Shown: positions 41,901 through 53,404 of the stretch, one piece after another
Numbering within the stretch: position 1 is the stretch's first letter
How the letters are laid out: each line of letters opens with the position of its first letter
Source: Azolla caroliniana
Taxonomy: Eukaryota > Polypodiophyta
Reading direction: 5' to 3'
Assembly (NCBI GenBank): GCA_043228905.1
Contig: JBHGNT010000096.1
Span: 1 to 64,000 of the forward strand
DNA length: 64,000 nt
Notes under the pieces: model-generated
Told to the model about the DNA's origin: nothing
Seen by the model: the letters and a program-made list of their open reading frames with translations, nothing else
Databases searched by the model: none
Translations under genes and position numbers: made by a program

Positions 41901-44900
41901 GATGTTTGTGTTCAAACATGCGAATCGAAGCTAACAACGCTAGCTATGATATGGAATTAAAAAATCAAGATTTTGAAACTCCGGTCGAGAGACATGACGA
42001 AATTAGCAATCTTGAGGAGGGAGTTGAGAGGAGCCCTTGAGTAAATAAAAATGTTCATACCTGGATCGTGTGATATCGGATTTTTGTGTTCAAACATACG
42101 TATCGAAGCTAATAACGCTAGCTATTATATGGAATTAAAAAATCAAGATTTTGAAACTCAGGTCGAGAGACATGATGAAATTACCAAATTTGAGGAGTGA
42201 GTTGAGAGGAGCCCTTGAGTAAATGAAAATGTTCATACCTGGTTCGTGTAATATCGGATTTTTGTGTTCAAACATGCGAATCGAAGCTAACAACGCTAGC
42301 TATGATATGGAATTAAAAAATCAAGATTTTGAAACTCAGGTCGAGAGACATGACGAAATTACCAAATTTGAGGAGTGAGTTGAGAGGAGCCCTTGAGTAA
42401 ATAAAAATGTTCATACCTGGATCGTGTGATATCGGATTTTTGTGTTCAAACATGCGAATCGAAGCTAACAACGGTAGCTATGATATGGAATTAAAAAATC
42501 AAGATTTTGAAACTCAGGTCGAGAGACATGACGAAATTACCAAATTTGAGGAGTGAGTTGAGAGGAGCCCTTGAGTAAATGAAAATGTTCATACCTGGCT
42601 CGTGTAATATTGGATTTTTGCGTTCAAAGATGCGAATCGAAGCTAACAACGCTAGCTATGATATGGAATTAAAAAATCAAGATTTTGAAACTCAGGTCGA
42701 GAGACATGATGAAATTACCAAATTTGAGGAGTGAGTTGAGAAGAGCTACGAGGTAAATTAAAATGTTCATACCTGGCTCGTGTGATATCGGATTTTGGTG
42801 TTCAAACATGCGAATCGAAGCTAACAACGCTAGCTATGATATGGAATTAAAAAATCAAGATTTTTGAATCTCAGGTCGAGAGAAATAACGAAATTACCAA
42901 ATTTGAGAAGTGAGTTGAGAGGAGCCCTTGAGTAAATTAAAATGTTCATACCTGGCTCGTCTGATATCGGATGTTTTTGTTCAAACATGCGAATCGAAGC
43001 TAACAACGCTAGCTATGATATGGAATTAAAAAATCACGATTTTGAAACTCCGGTCGAGAGACATGACGAAATTAGCAAACTTGAGGAGGGAGTTGAGAGG
43101 AGCCCTTGAGTAAATGAAAATGTTCATACCTGGATCGTGTGATATCGGATTTTTGTGTTCAAACATGCGAATCGAAGCTAACAACGGTAGCTATGATATG
43201 GAATTAAAAAATCAAGATTTTGAAACTCGGGTCGAGACACATGACGAAATTACCAAACATGAGGGGGGAGTTGAGAGGAGCCCTTGAGTAAATGAAAATG
43301 TTCATACCTGGCTCGTGTAATATCGGATTTTTGTGTTCAAACATGCGAATCGAAGCTAACAACGCTAGCTATGATATGGAATTAAAAAATCAAGATTTTG
43401 AAACTCAGGTCGAGAGACATGACGAAATTACCAAATTTGAGGAGTGAGTTGAGAGGAGCCCTTGAGTAAATAAAAATATTCATACCTGGATCGTGTGATA
43501 TCGGATTTTTGTGTTCAAACATGCGAATCGAAGCTAACAACGGTAGCTATGATATGGAATTAAAAAATCAAGATTTTGAAACTCAGGTCGAGAGACATGA
43601 CGAAATTACCAAATTTGAGGAGTGAGTTGAGAGGAGCCCTTGAGTAAATGAAAATGTTCATACCTGGGTCGTGTAATATTGGATTTTTGTGTTCAAAGAT
43701 ACGAATCGAAGCTAACAACGCTAGCTATGATATGGAATTAAAAAATCAAGATTTTGAAACTCAGGTCGAGAGACATGATGAAATTACCAAATTTGAGGAG
43801 TGAGTTGAGAAGAGCTACGAGGTAAATTAAAATGTTTATACCTGGCTCGTGTGATATCGGATTTTTGTGTTCAAACATGCGAATCGAAGCTAACAAAGCT
43901 AGCTATGATATGGAATTAAAAAATCAAGATTTTGAAACTCAGGTCGAGAGACATGAAGAAATTACCAAATTTGAATAGTCAGTTGAGAGGAGCCCTTGAG
44001 TAAATGAAAATGTTCAAACCTAGCTCGTGTAATATCGGATTTTTGTGTTCAAACATACGTATCGAAGCTAATAACGCTATTAATGATATGGAGTGGAGTG
44101 AAAATCACAAGATTTTGAAACTCAGGTCTAGAGACATGAAGAAATATTTATATTTGAGGAGGGACTTGAGAGGAGCCCTTGAGTAAATAAAAATGTTCAT
44201 ACCTGGTTCGTGTGATATCGGATTTTTGTGTTCAAACATGCGAATCGAAGCTAACAACGGTAGCTATGATATGGAATTAAAAAATCAAGATTTTGAAACT
44301 CAGGTCGAGAGACATGACGAAATTACCAAATTTGAGGAGTGAGTTGAGAGGAGCCCTTGGGTAAATGAAAATGTTCATACCTGGCTCGTGTGATATCGGA
44401 TGTTTGTGTTCAAACATGCGAATCGAAGCTAACAACGGTAGCTATGATATGGAATTAAAAAATCAAGATTTTGAAAGTCAGGTCGAGAGACATGACGAAA
44501 TTACCAAATTTGAGGAGTGAGTTGAGAGGAGCCCTTGAGTAAATGAAAATGTTCATACCTAGCTCGTGTAATATCGGATTTTTGTTTTCAAACATACGTA
44601 TCGAAGCTAATAACGCTAGCTATGATATGGAGTAAAAAAATCAAGATTTTGAAACTCAGGTCTAGAGACATGACGAAATTAGCAAACTTGAGGAGGGAGT
44701 TGAGAGGAGCCCTTGAGTAAATAAAAATGTTCATACCTAGATCGTGTGATATCGGATTTTTGTGTTCAAACATGCGAATCGAAGCTAACAACGGTAGCTA
44801 TGATATGGAATTAAAAAATCAAGATTTTGAAACTCAGGTCGAGAGACATGACGAAATTACCAAATTTGAGGAGTGAGTTGAGAGGAGCCCTTGAGTAAAT

Positions 44901-46714
44901 GAAAATGTTCATACCTGGGTCGTGTAATATTGGATTTTTGTGTTTAAAGATGCGAATCGAAGCTAACAACGCTAGCTATGATATGGAATTAAAAAATCAA
45001 GATTTTGAAACTCAGGTCGAGAGACATGATGAAATTACCAAATTTGAGGAGTGAGTTGAGAAGAGCTACGAGGTAAATTAAAATGTTCATACCTGGCTCG
45101 TGTGATATCGGATTTTTGTGTTCAAACATGCGAATCGAAGCTAACAACGCTAGCTATGATATGGAATTAAAAAATCAAGATTTTTGAATCTCAGGTCGAG
45201 AGAAATAACGAAATTACCAAATTTGAGAAGTGAGTTGAGAGGAGCCCTTTAGTAAATTAAAATGTTCATACCTGGCTCGTCTGATATCGGAGTTTTGTGT
45301 TCAAACATGCGAATCGAAGCTAACAACGCTAGCTATGATATGGAGTTAAAAAATGAAGATTTTGAAACTCAGGTCGAGAGACATGAAGAAATTACCAAAT
45401 TTGAGGAGTGAGTTGAGAGGAGCCCTTGAGTAAATGAAAATGTTCATACCTAGCTCGTGTAATATCGGATTTTTGTGTTCAAACATACGTATCGAAGCTA
45501 ATAACGCTAGCTATTATATGGAATTAAAAAATCAAGATTTTGAAACTCAGGTCGAGAGACATGATGAAATTACCAAATTTGAGGAGTGAGTTGAGAGGAG
45601 CCCTTGAGTAAATGAAAATGTTCATACCTGGTTCGTGTAATATCGGATTTTTGTGTTCAAACATGCGAATCGAAGCTAACAACGCTAGCTATGATATGGA
45701 ATTAAAAAATCAAGATTTTGAAACTCAGGTCGAGAGACATGATGAAATTACCAAATTTGAGGAGTGAGTTGAGAAGAGCTACGAGGTAAATTAAAATGTT
45801 CATACCTGGCTCGTGTGATATCGGATTTTTGTGTTCAAACATGCGAATCGAAGCTAACAACGCTAGCTATGATATGGAATTAAAAAATCAAGATTTTTGA
45901 ATCTCAGGTCGAGAGAAATAACGAAATTACCAAATTTGAGAAGTGAGTTGAGAGGAGCCCTTGAGTAAATTAAAATGTTCATACCTGGCTCGTCTGATAT
46001 CGGATGTTTGTGTTCAAACATGCGAATCGAAGCTAACAACGCTAGCTATGATATGGAGTTAAAAAATCAAGATTTTGTAACTCAGGTCTAGAGACATGAC
46101 GAAATTAGCAAACATGAGGAGGGAGTTGAGAGGAGCCCTTGAGTAAATAAAAATGTTCATACCTGGATCGTGTGATATCGGATTTTTGTGTTCAAACATG
46201 CGAATCGAAGCTAACAACGCTAGCTATGATATGGAGTTAAAAAATGAAGATTTTGAAACTCCGGTCGAGAGACATGACGAAATTAGCAAACTTGAGGAGG
46301 GAGTTGAGAGGAGCCCTTGAGTAAATAAAAATGTTCATACCTGGATCGTGTGATATCGGATTTTTGTGTTCAAACATGCGAATCGAAGCTAACAACGGTA
46401 GCTATGATATGGAATTAAACAATCAAGATTTTGAAACTCGGGTCGAGACACATGACGAAATTACCAAACATGAGGGGGGAGTTGAAAGGAGCCCTTGAGT
46501 AAATGAAAATGTTCATACCTAGCTCGTCTGATATCGGATTGTTGTGTTCAAACATGCGAATCGAAGCTAACAACGCTAGCTATGATATGCAATTAAAAAA
46601 TCAAGATTTTGAAACTCAGGTCGAGAGACATGACGAAATTACCAAATTTGAGGAGTGAGTTGAGAGGAGCCCTTGAGTAAATAAAAATGTTCATACCTGG
46701 ATCGTGTGATATCG

Positions 46715-48260
46715 GATTTTTGTGTTCAAACATGCGAATCGAAGCTAACAACGGTAGCTATGATATGGAATTAAAAAATCAAGATTTTGAAACTCAGGTC
46801 GAGAGACATGACGAAATTACCAAATTTGAGGAGTGAGTTGAAAGGAGCCCTTGAGTAAATGAAAATGTTCATACCTGGCTCGTGTAATATTGGATTTTTG
46901 TGTTCATAGATGCGAATCGAAGCTAACAACGCTAGCTATGATATGGAATTAAAAAATCAAGATTTTGAAACTGAGGTCGAGAGACATGACGAAATTACCA
47001 AATTTGAGTAGTGAGTTGAGAGGAGCCCTTGAGTAAATGAAAAGGTTCATACCTGGCTCGTGTAATATCGGATTTTTGTGTTCAAACATGCGTATCGAAG
47101 CTAATAACGTTAGCTATGATATGGTGTAAAAAAATCAAGATTTTGAAACTCAGGTCGAGAGACATGACGAAATTACCAAACATGAGGGGGGAGTTGAGAG
47201 GAGCCCTTGAGTAAATGAAAATGTTCATACCTAGCTCGTGTGATATCGGATTGTTGTGTTCAAACATGCGAATCGAAGCTAACAACGCTAGCTATGATAT
47301 GGAATTATAAAATCAAGATTTTGAAACTGAGGTCGAGAGACATGACGAAATTACCAAATTTGAGGAGGGAATTGAGAGGAGCCCTTGAGTAAATGAAAAT
47401 GTTCATACCTGGCTCGTGTGATATCGGATTTTTGTGTTCAAACATGCGAATCGAAGCTAACAACGGTAGCTATGATATGGAATTAAAAAATCAAGATTTT
47501 GAAACTCAGGTCGAGAGACATGACGAAATTACCAAATTTGAGGAGTGAGTTGAAAGGAGCCCTTGAGTAAATGAAAATGTTCATACCTGGCTCGTGTAAT
47601 ATTGGATTTTTGTGTTGATAGATGCGAATCGAAGCTAACAACGCTAGCTATGATATGGAATTAAAAAATCAAGATTTTGAAACTGAGGTCGAGAGACATG
47701 ACGAAATTACCAAATTTGAGTAGTGAGTTGAGAGGAGCCCTTGAGTAAATGAAAAGGTTCATACCTGGCTCGTGTAATATCGGATTTTTGTGTTCAAACA
47801 TGCGTATCGAAGCTAATAACGTTAGCTATGATATGGTGTAAAAAAATCAAGATTTTGAAACTCAGGTCGAGAGACATGACGAAATTACCAAACATGAGGG
47901 GGGAGTTGAGAGGAGCCCTTGAGTAAATGAAAATGTTCATACCTAGCTCGTGTGATATCGGATTGTTGTGTTCAAACATGCGAATCGAAGCTAACAACGC
48001 TAGCTATGATATGGAATTATAAAATCAAGATTTTGAAACTGAGGTCGAGAGACATGACGAAATTACCAAATTTGAGGAGGGAATTGAGAGGAGCGCTTGA
48101 GTAAATGAAAATGTTCATACCTGGCTCGTGTGATATCGGATTTTTGTGTTCAAACATGCGAATCGAAGCTAACAACGGTAGCTATGATATGGAATTAAAA
48201 AATCAAGATTTTGAAACTCAGGTCGAGAGACATGACGAAATTACCAAATTTGAGGAGTGA
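46715..48260. repeat. 712-bp satellite tetramer, tandem duplication
   Basis: Two adjacent copies of a four-monomer block (4 x 178 bp). Shared rare features at 712-bp spacing are GTTGAAAGGAGC, the AGATGCG monomer with CATAGATG or GATAGATG, GAAAAGGTTC, GATATGGTGTAAAA and CATGAGGGGGGAG. They differ by scattered single bases (GTGTTCATAG versus GTGTTGATAG). Confidence 0.85.
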
Positions 48261-51200
48261 GTTGAGAGGAGCCCTTGAGTAAATAAAAATGTTCATACCT
48301 GGATCGTGTGATATCGGATTTTTGTGTTCAAACATACGTATCGAAGCTAATAACGCTAGCTATGATATGGAGTAAAAAAATCAAGATTTTGAAACTCAGG
48401 TCTAGAGACATGACGAAATTAGCAAACTTGAGGAGGGAGTTGAGAGGAGCCCTTCAGTAAATGAAAATGTTCATACCTGGCTCGTGTAATATCGGATTTT
48501 TGTGTTCAAACATGCGAATCGAAGCTAACAACGCTAGCTATGATATGGAGTTAAAAAATGAAGATTATGAAACTCAGGTCGAGAGACATGAAGAAATTAC
48601 CAAATTTGAGGAGTGAGTTGAGAGGAGCCCTTGAGTAAATGAAAATGTTCATACCTGGCTCGTGTAATATCGGATATTTGTGTTCAAACATGCGAATCGA
48701 AGCTAACAACGCTAGCTATGATATGGAGTTAAAAAATCAAGATTTTGAAACTCAGGTCTAGAGACATGACGAAATTAGCAAACATGAGGAGGGAGTTGAG
48801 AGGAGCCCTTGAGTAAATAATAATGTTCATACCTGGATCGTGTGATATCGGATTTTTGTGTTCAAACATGCGAATCGAAGCTAACAACGCTAGCTATGAT
48901 ATGGAGTTAAAAAATGAAGATTTTGAAACTCAGGTCGAGAGACATGAAGAAATTACCAAATTTGAGGAGTGAGTTGAGAGGAGCCCTTGAGTAAATGAAA
49001 ATGTTCATACCTAGCTCGTGTAATATCGGATTTTTGTGTTCAAACATACGTATCGAAGCTAATAACGCTAGCTATGATATGGAGTAAAAAAATCAAGATT
49101 TTGAAACTCAGGTCTAGAGACATGACGAAATTAGCAAACTTGAGGAGGGAGTTGAGAGGAGCCCTTGAGTAAATAAAAATGTTCATACCTGGCTCGTGTG
49201 ATATCGGATTTTTGTGTTCAAACATACGTATCGAAGCTAATAACGCTAGCTATGATATGGAGTAAAAAAATCAAGATTTTGAAACTCAGGTCTAGAGACA
49301 TGACGAAATTAGCAAACTTGAGGAGGGAGTTGAGAGGAGCCCTTGAGTAAATAAAAATGTTCATACCTGGCTCGTGTGATATCGGATTTTTGTGTTCAAA
49401 CATGCGAATCGAAGCTAACAACGGTAGCTACGATATGGAATTAAAAAATCAAGGTTTTGAAACGCAGGTCGAGAGACATAAAGAAATTACCAAATTTGAG
49501 GAGTGAGTTTAGAGGAGCCCTTGAGTAATTGAAAATGTTCATACCTTGCTCGTGTAATATCAGATTTTTGTGTTCAAACATGCGAATCGAAGCTAACAAC
49601 GCTAGCTATGATATGGAGTTAAAAAATCAAGATTTTGAAACTAAGGTCGAGAGACATGACAAAATTAGCAAACATGAGGAGGGAGTTGAGAGGAGCCCTT
49701 GAGTAAATTAAAATGTTCATACCTGGCTCAGGTGATATCGGATTTTTGTGTTCAAACATGCGAATCGAAGCTAACAACGCTAGCTATGATATGGAATTAA
49801 AAAATCAAGATTTTTGAAACTTAGGTTGAGAGAAATGACGAAATTACCAAATTTGAATAGTGAGTTGAGAGGAGCCCTTGAGTAAATGAAAATGTTCATA
49901 CCTGGCAAGTGTAATATCGGATTTTTGTGTTCAAACATGCGAATCGAAGCTAACAACGCTAGCTATGATATGGAATTAAAAAATGAAGATTTTTAAAACT
50001 CAGGTCGAGAGACATGACGAAATTACCAAATTTGAGGAGTGAGTGGAGAAGAGCCCTGGAGTGAATTAAAATGTTCAGACCTGGCTCGTGTGATATCGGA
50101 TTTTTGTGTTCAAACATGCGAATCGAAGCTAACAACGCTAGCTATGATATGGAATTAAAAAATCAAGATTTTGAAACTCAGGTCGAGAGACATGACGAAA
50201 TTACCAAATTTGAGGAGTGAGTTGAGAGGAGCCCTTGAGTAAATAAAAATGTTCATACCTGGATCGTGTGATATCGGATTTTTGTGTTCAAACATGCGAA
50301 TCGAAGCTAACAACGGTAGCTATGATATGGAATTAAAAAATCAAGATTTTGAAACTCAGGTCGAGAGACATGACGAAATTACCAAATTTGAGGAGTGAGT
50401 TGAGAGGAGCCCTTGAGTAAATGAAAATGTTCATACCTGGGTCGTGTAATATTGGATTTTTGTGTTCAAAGATGCGAATCGAAGCTAACAACGCTAGCTA
50501 TGATATGGAATTAAAAAATCAAGATTTTGAAACTCAGGTCGAGAGACATGATGAAATTACCAAATTTGAGGAGTGAGTTGAGAAGAGCTACGAGGTAAAT
50601 TAAAATGTTCATACCTGGCTCGTGTGATATCGGATTCTTGTGTTTAAACATGCGAATCGAAGCTAACAACGCTAGCTATGATATGGAATTAAAAAATCAA
50701 GATTTTTGAATCTCAGGTCGAGAGAAATAACGAAATTACCAAATTTGAGAAGTGAGTTGAGAGGAGCCCTTTAGTAAATTAAAATGTTCATACCTGGCTC
50801 GTCTGATATCGGAGTTTTGTGTTCAAACATGCGAATCGAAGCTAACAACGCTAGCTATGATATGGAGTTAAAAAATGAAGATTTTGAAACTCAGGTCGAG
50901 AGACATGAAGAAATTACCAAATTTGAGGAGTGAGTTGAGAGGAGCCCTTGAGTAAATGAAAATGTTCATACCTAGCTCGTGTAATATCGGATTTTTGTGT
51001 TCAAACATACGTATCGAAGCTAATAACGCTAGCTATTATATGGAATTAAAAAATCAAGATTTTGAAACTCAGGTTGAGAGACATGATGAAATTACCAAAT
51101 TTGAGGAGTGAGTTGAGAGGAGCCCTTGAGTAAATGAAAATGTTCATACCTGGCTCGTGTAATATCGGATTTTTGTGTTCAAACATGCGAATCGAAGCTA

Positions 51201-52716
51201 ACAACGCTAGCTATGATATGGAGTTAAAAAATGAAGATTTTGAAACTCAGGTCGAGAGACATGAAGAAATTACCAAATTTGAGGAGTGAGTTGAGAGGAG
51301 CCCTTGAGTAAATAAAAATGTTCATACCTGGATCGTGTGATATCGGATTTTTGTGTTCAAACATGCGAATCGAAGCTAACAACGCTAGCTATGATATGGA
51401 ATTAAAAAATCAAGATTTTGAAACTCAGGTCGAGAGACATGACGAAATTACCAAATTTGAGGAGTGAGTTGAGAGGAGCCCTTGAGTAAATGAAAATGTT
51501 CATACCTGGCTCGTGTAATATTGGATTTTTGTGTTCAAAGATGCGAATCGAAGCTAACAACGCTAGCTATGATATGGAATTAAAAAATCAAGATTTTGAA
51601 ACTCAGGTCGAGAGACATGATGAAATTACCAAATTTGAGGAGTGAGTTGAGAAGAGCTACGAGGTAAATTAAAATGTTCATACCTGGCTCGTGTGATATC
51701 GGATTTTTGTGTTCAAACATGCGAATCGAAGCTAACAACGCTAGCTATGATATGGAATTAAAAAATCAAGATTTTGAATCTCAGGTCGAGAGACATGAAG
51801 AAATTACCAAATTTGAATAGTGAGTTGAGAGGAGCCCTTGAGTAAATGAAAATGTTCAAACCTAGCTCGTGTAATATCGGATTTTTGTGTTCAAACATAC
51901 GTATCGAAGCTAATAACGCTAGCTATGATATGGAGTAAAAAAATCAAGATTTTGAAACTCAGGTCTAGAGACATGAAGAAATTTTTAAATTTGAGGAGGG
52001 ACTTGAGAGGAGCCCTTCAGTAAATAAAAATGTTCATACCTGGATCGTGTGATATCGGATTTTTGTGTTCAAACATGCGAATCGCAGCTAACAACGGTAA
52101 CTATGATATGGAGTAATAAAATCAAGATTTTGAAACTCAGGTCAAGAGACATGACGAAATTAGCAAACTTGAGGAGGGAGTTGAGAGGAGCCCTTGAGTA
52201 AATAAAAATGTTCATACCTGGCTCGTGTGATATCGGATTTTTGTGTTCAAACATGCGAATCGAAGCTAACAACGGTAGCTATGATATGGAATTAAAAAAT
52301 CAAGATTTTGAAACTCAGGTCGAGAGACATGACGAAATTACCAAATTTGAGGAGTGAGTTGAAAGGAGCCCTTGAGTAAATGAAAATGTTCATACCTGGC
52401 TCGTGTAATATTGGATTTTTGTGTTCAAAGATGCGAATCGAAGCTAACAACGCTAGCTATGATATGGAATTAAAAAATCAAGATTTTGAAACTGAGGTCG
52501 AGAGACCTGACGAAATTACCAAATTTGAGTAGTGAGTTGAGAGGAGCCCTTGAGTAAATGAAAAGGTTCATACCTGGCTCGTGTAATATCGGATTTTTGT
52601 GTTCAAACATGCGTATCGAAGCTAATAACGTTAGCTATGATATGGTGTAAAAAAATCAAGATTTTGAAACTCAGGTCGAGAGACATGACGAAATTACCAA
52701 ACATGAGGGGGGAGTT

Positions 52717-52754
52717 GAGAGGAGCCCTTGAGAGGAGCCCTTGAGAGGAGCCCT
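52717..52754. repeat. 13-bp GAGAGGAGCCCTT repeat at the element's 5' junction
   Basis: The last satellite monomer ends in three copies of GAGAGGAGCCCTT (52,717; 52,730; 52,743, the last one partial). Only the first belongs to the normal monomer, so the two extra copies look like filler made when the retroelement was joined to the array. Confidence 0.9.
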
Positions 52755-52761
52755 AAACCCT
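52751..52761 (+). other. Telomere-repeat remnant at the 5' junction
   Basis: CCCTAAACCCT, one and a half plant-type telomere repeats, lies exactly between the satellite and the CT-rich start of the left pseudo-LTR. CCCT is shared with the satellite's GAGCCCTT, so part of it may be microhomology. The matching position upstream of the right pseudo-LTR has CT repeats instead. Confidence 0.65.
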
Positions 52762-52942
52762 CTCCCTCTCTCTTTTCTCACCTTTTTTCACACTCTCTTC
52801 TCATTAGTTAAATTTCTCACTCTATCTCTCTCTCTCTCTCTCCTCATTCCCCATAACTATTAAATTCGTATTCCCCTCGTTTTTCACCCACATCTTTACC
52901 TCGTACTAGCCACCATCACACACATATACACACCCCTCCCCT

Positions 52943-53138
52943 CACTTATCATACCCTCCGGTCACCCACTTATCACCATTATTATACCCTCTAGTTACCC
53001 ACTTATCTCTATCAAACTCATGATACCCACTCCCTCCCTTTACAAAATCATATCTTGCCCCCTTATCACCGTGTTACACCACTCCCTCCCATACTCCTCA
53101 CTTCTTTTCACATTTATCACTCTTGTCCACCACTTATC
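52943..53138 (+). promoter_or_regulatory. Cluster of CACTTATC motifs upstream of the TATA box
   Basis: Exact CACTTATC occurs at 52,943, 52,967, 53,000 and 53,131, with near matches CCCTTATC at 53,060 and CATTTATC at 53,111. The reverse complement GATAAGTG contains GATAAG, the core bound by GATA factors (the plant I-box). The spacing just upstream of a TATA box suggests promoter elements; this is inference. The same cluster is present in the right pseudo-LTR but is missing from the truncated third copy. Confidence 0.4.
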
Positions 53139-53161
53139 TTACACCCCCCTTACCACAAACC

Positions 53162-53168
53162 TATATAA
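53162..53168 (+). promoter_or_regulatory. TATA box of left pseudo-LTR
   Basis: TATATAA lies 27 bases before the first paired base of the hammerhead. With the usual 25-35 base spacing, RNA polymerase II would start at about the first bases of the ribozyme, so the genomic RNA would begin with it. Predicted from sequence only. Confidence 0.6.
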
Positions 53169-53188
53169 ACTTACCTTTGTACTCGAAA

Positions 53189-53247
53189 ATGACCTAAGCA
53201 CTGATGAGCTCCATATATGAGCGAAACTAGTTTGCTACATAGGTCAT
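53189..53247 (+). ncRNA. Type I hammerhead ribozyme (left pseudo-LTR)
   Basis: All conserved parts are present in order. Stem I 5' strand is ATGACCTA-AGCA (53,189-53,200). The core CTGATGA is at 53,201-53,207. Stem II is GCTC/GAGC with a 7-base loop (53,208-53,222). GAAA is at 53,223-53,226. Stem III is minimal, AC/GT around TA (53,226-53,231). The cleavage triplet is GTT, with cleavage between 53,232 and 53,233. Stem I 3' strand is TGCT, a bulged ACA, then TAGGTCAT (to 53,247). The first eight and last four stem I pairs are perfect. Hammerheads of this minimal stem III form are known from PLE pseudo-LTRs and plant retrozymes, and process the element RNA. Confidence 0.93.
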
Positions 53248-53250
53248 ATT

Positions 53251-53275
53251 AATATATATTTGATCAATATATATT
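53251..53275. repeat. AT-rich near-palindrome after the hammerhead
   Basis: AATATATA and TATATATT flank the perfect palindrome TTGATCAA, with one extra T. It lies four bases after the ribozyme and is repeated in both other pseudo-LTR copies. It could form a hairpin; its role is unknown. Confidence 0.6.
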
Positions 53276-53404
53276 TTCTTCTCAAGTGTCTATTGTTTTT
53301 ATGTTGTGGTTAGTTGTGCTTTGAATAATATATATGCTATTTCATTCCCACTAAGTAAAACGTGGCACTCCCCCCTCTTTCCCTTAATCTTTAACCTACC
53401 CAAT

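Larger units (their letters stand above)
1..52754. repeat. 178-bp satellite array, left block
   Basis: This is a head-to-tail tandem array. The landmark AAACATGCG recurs at 1, 179, 358 and 536, giving a period of 178 (occasionally 176 or 179), so about 296 monomers by length. Every monomer lies in the same orientation. Fixed landmarks per monomer are GCTAGCTATGATATGG, an A/T tract, GAGAGACATGACGAAATTA, GAGGAGCCCTTGAGTAAATG and TTCATACCTGG. At least two head types exist: CATGCGAATCG and CATACGTATCG. The second usually goes with GCTAATAACG, a GAGTAAAAAAATC tract and often GGTCTAGAG. No gene is present; reading frames here are repeat by-products. The period is typical of nucleosome-phased plant centromeric or subtelomeric satellites, but which of these it is cannot be told from the sequence. 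Confidence 0.97.

Noticed and set aside
1246-49421. Dozens of 61-78-residue minus-strand reading frames in the satellite
   Set aside because: Each frame spans a monomer boundary of a 178-bp repeat and opens only where one TAA is changed to TTA. No start context or independent conservation supports coding.
1-52754. CRISPR-like or gene-cluster interpretation of the repeats
   Set aside because: The repeats are contiguous 178-bp monomers without unique spacers, typical of eukaryotic satellite DNA.
53020-53220. 66-residue frame in the pseudo-LTR (also at 59,155)
   Set aside because: It lies mostly upstream of the TATA box and ends inside the hammerhead. Its composition is CT-rich low complexity.
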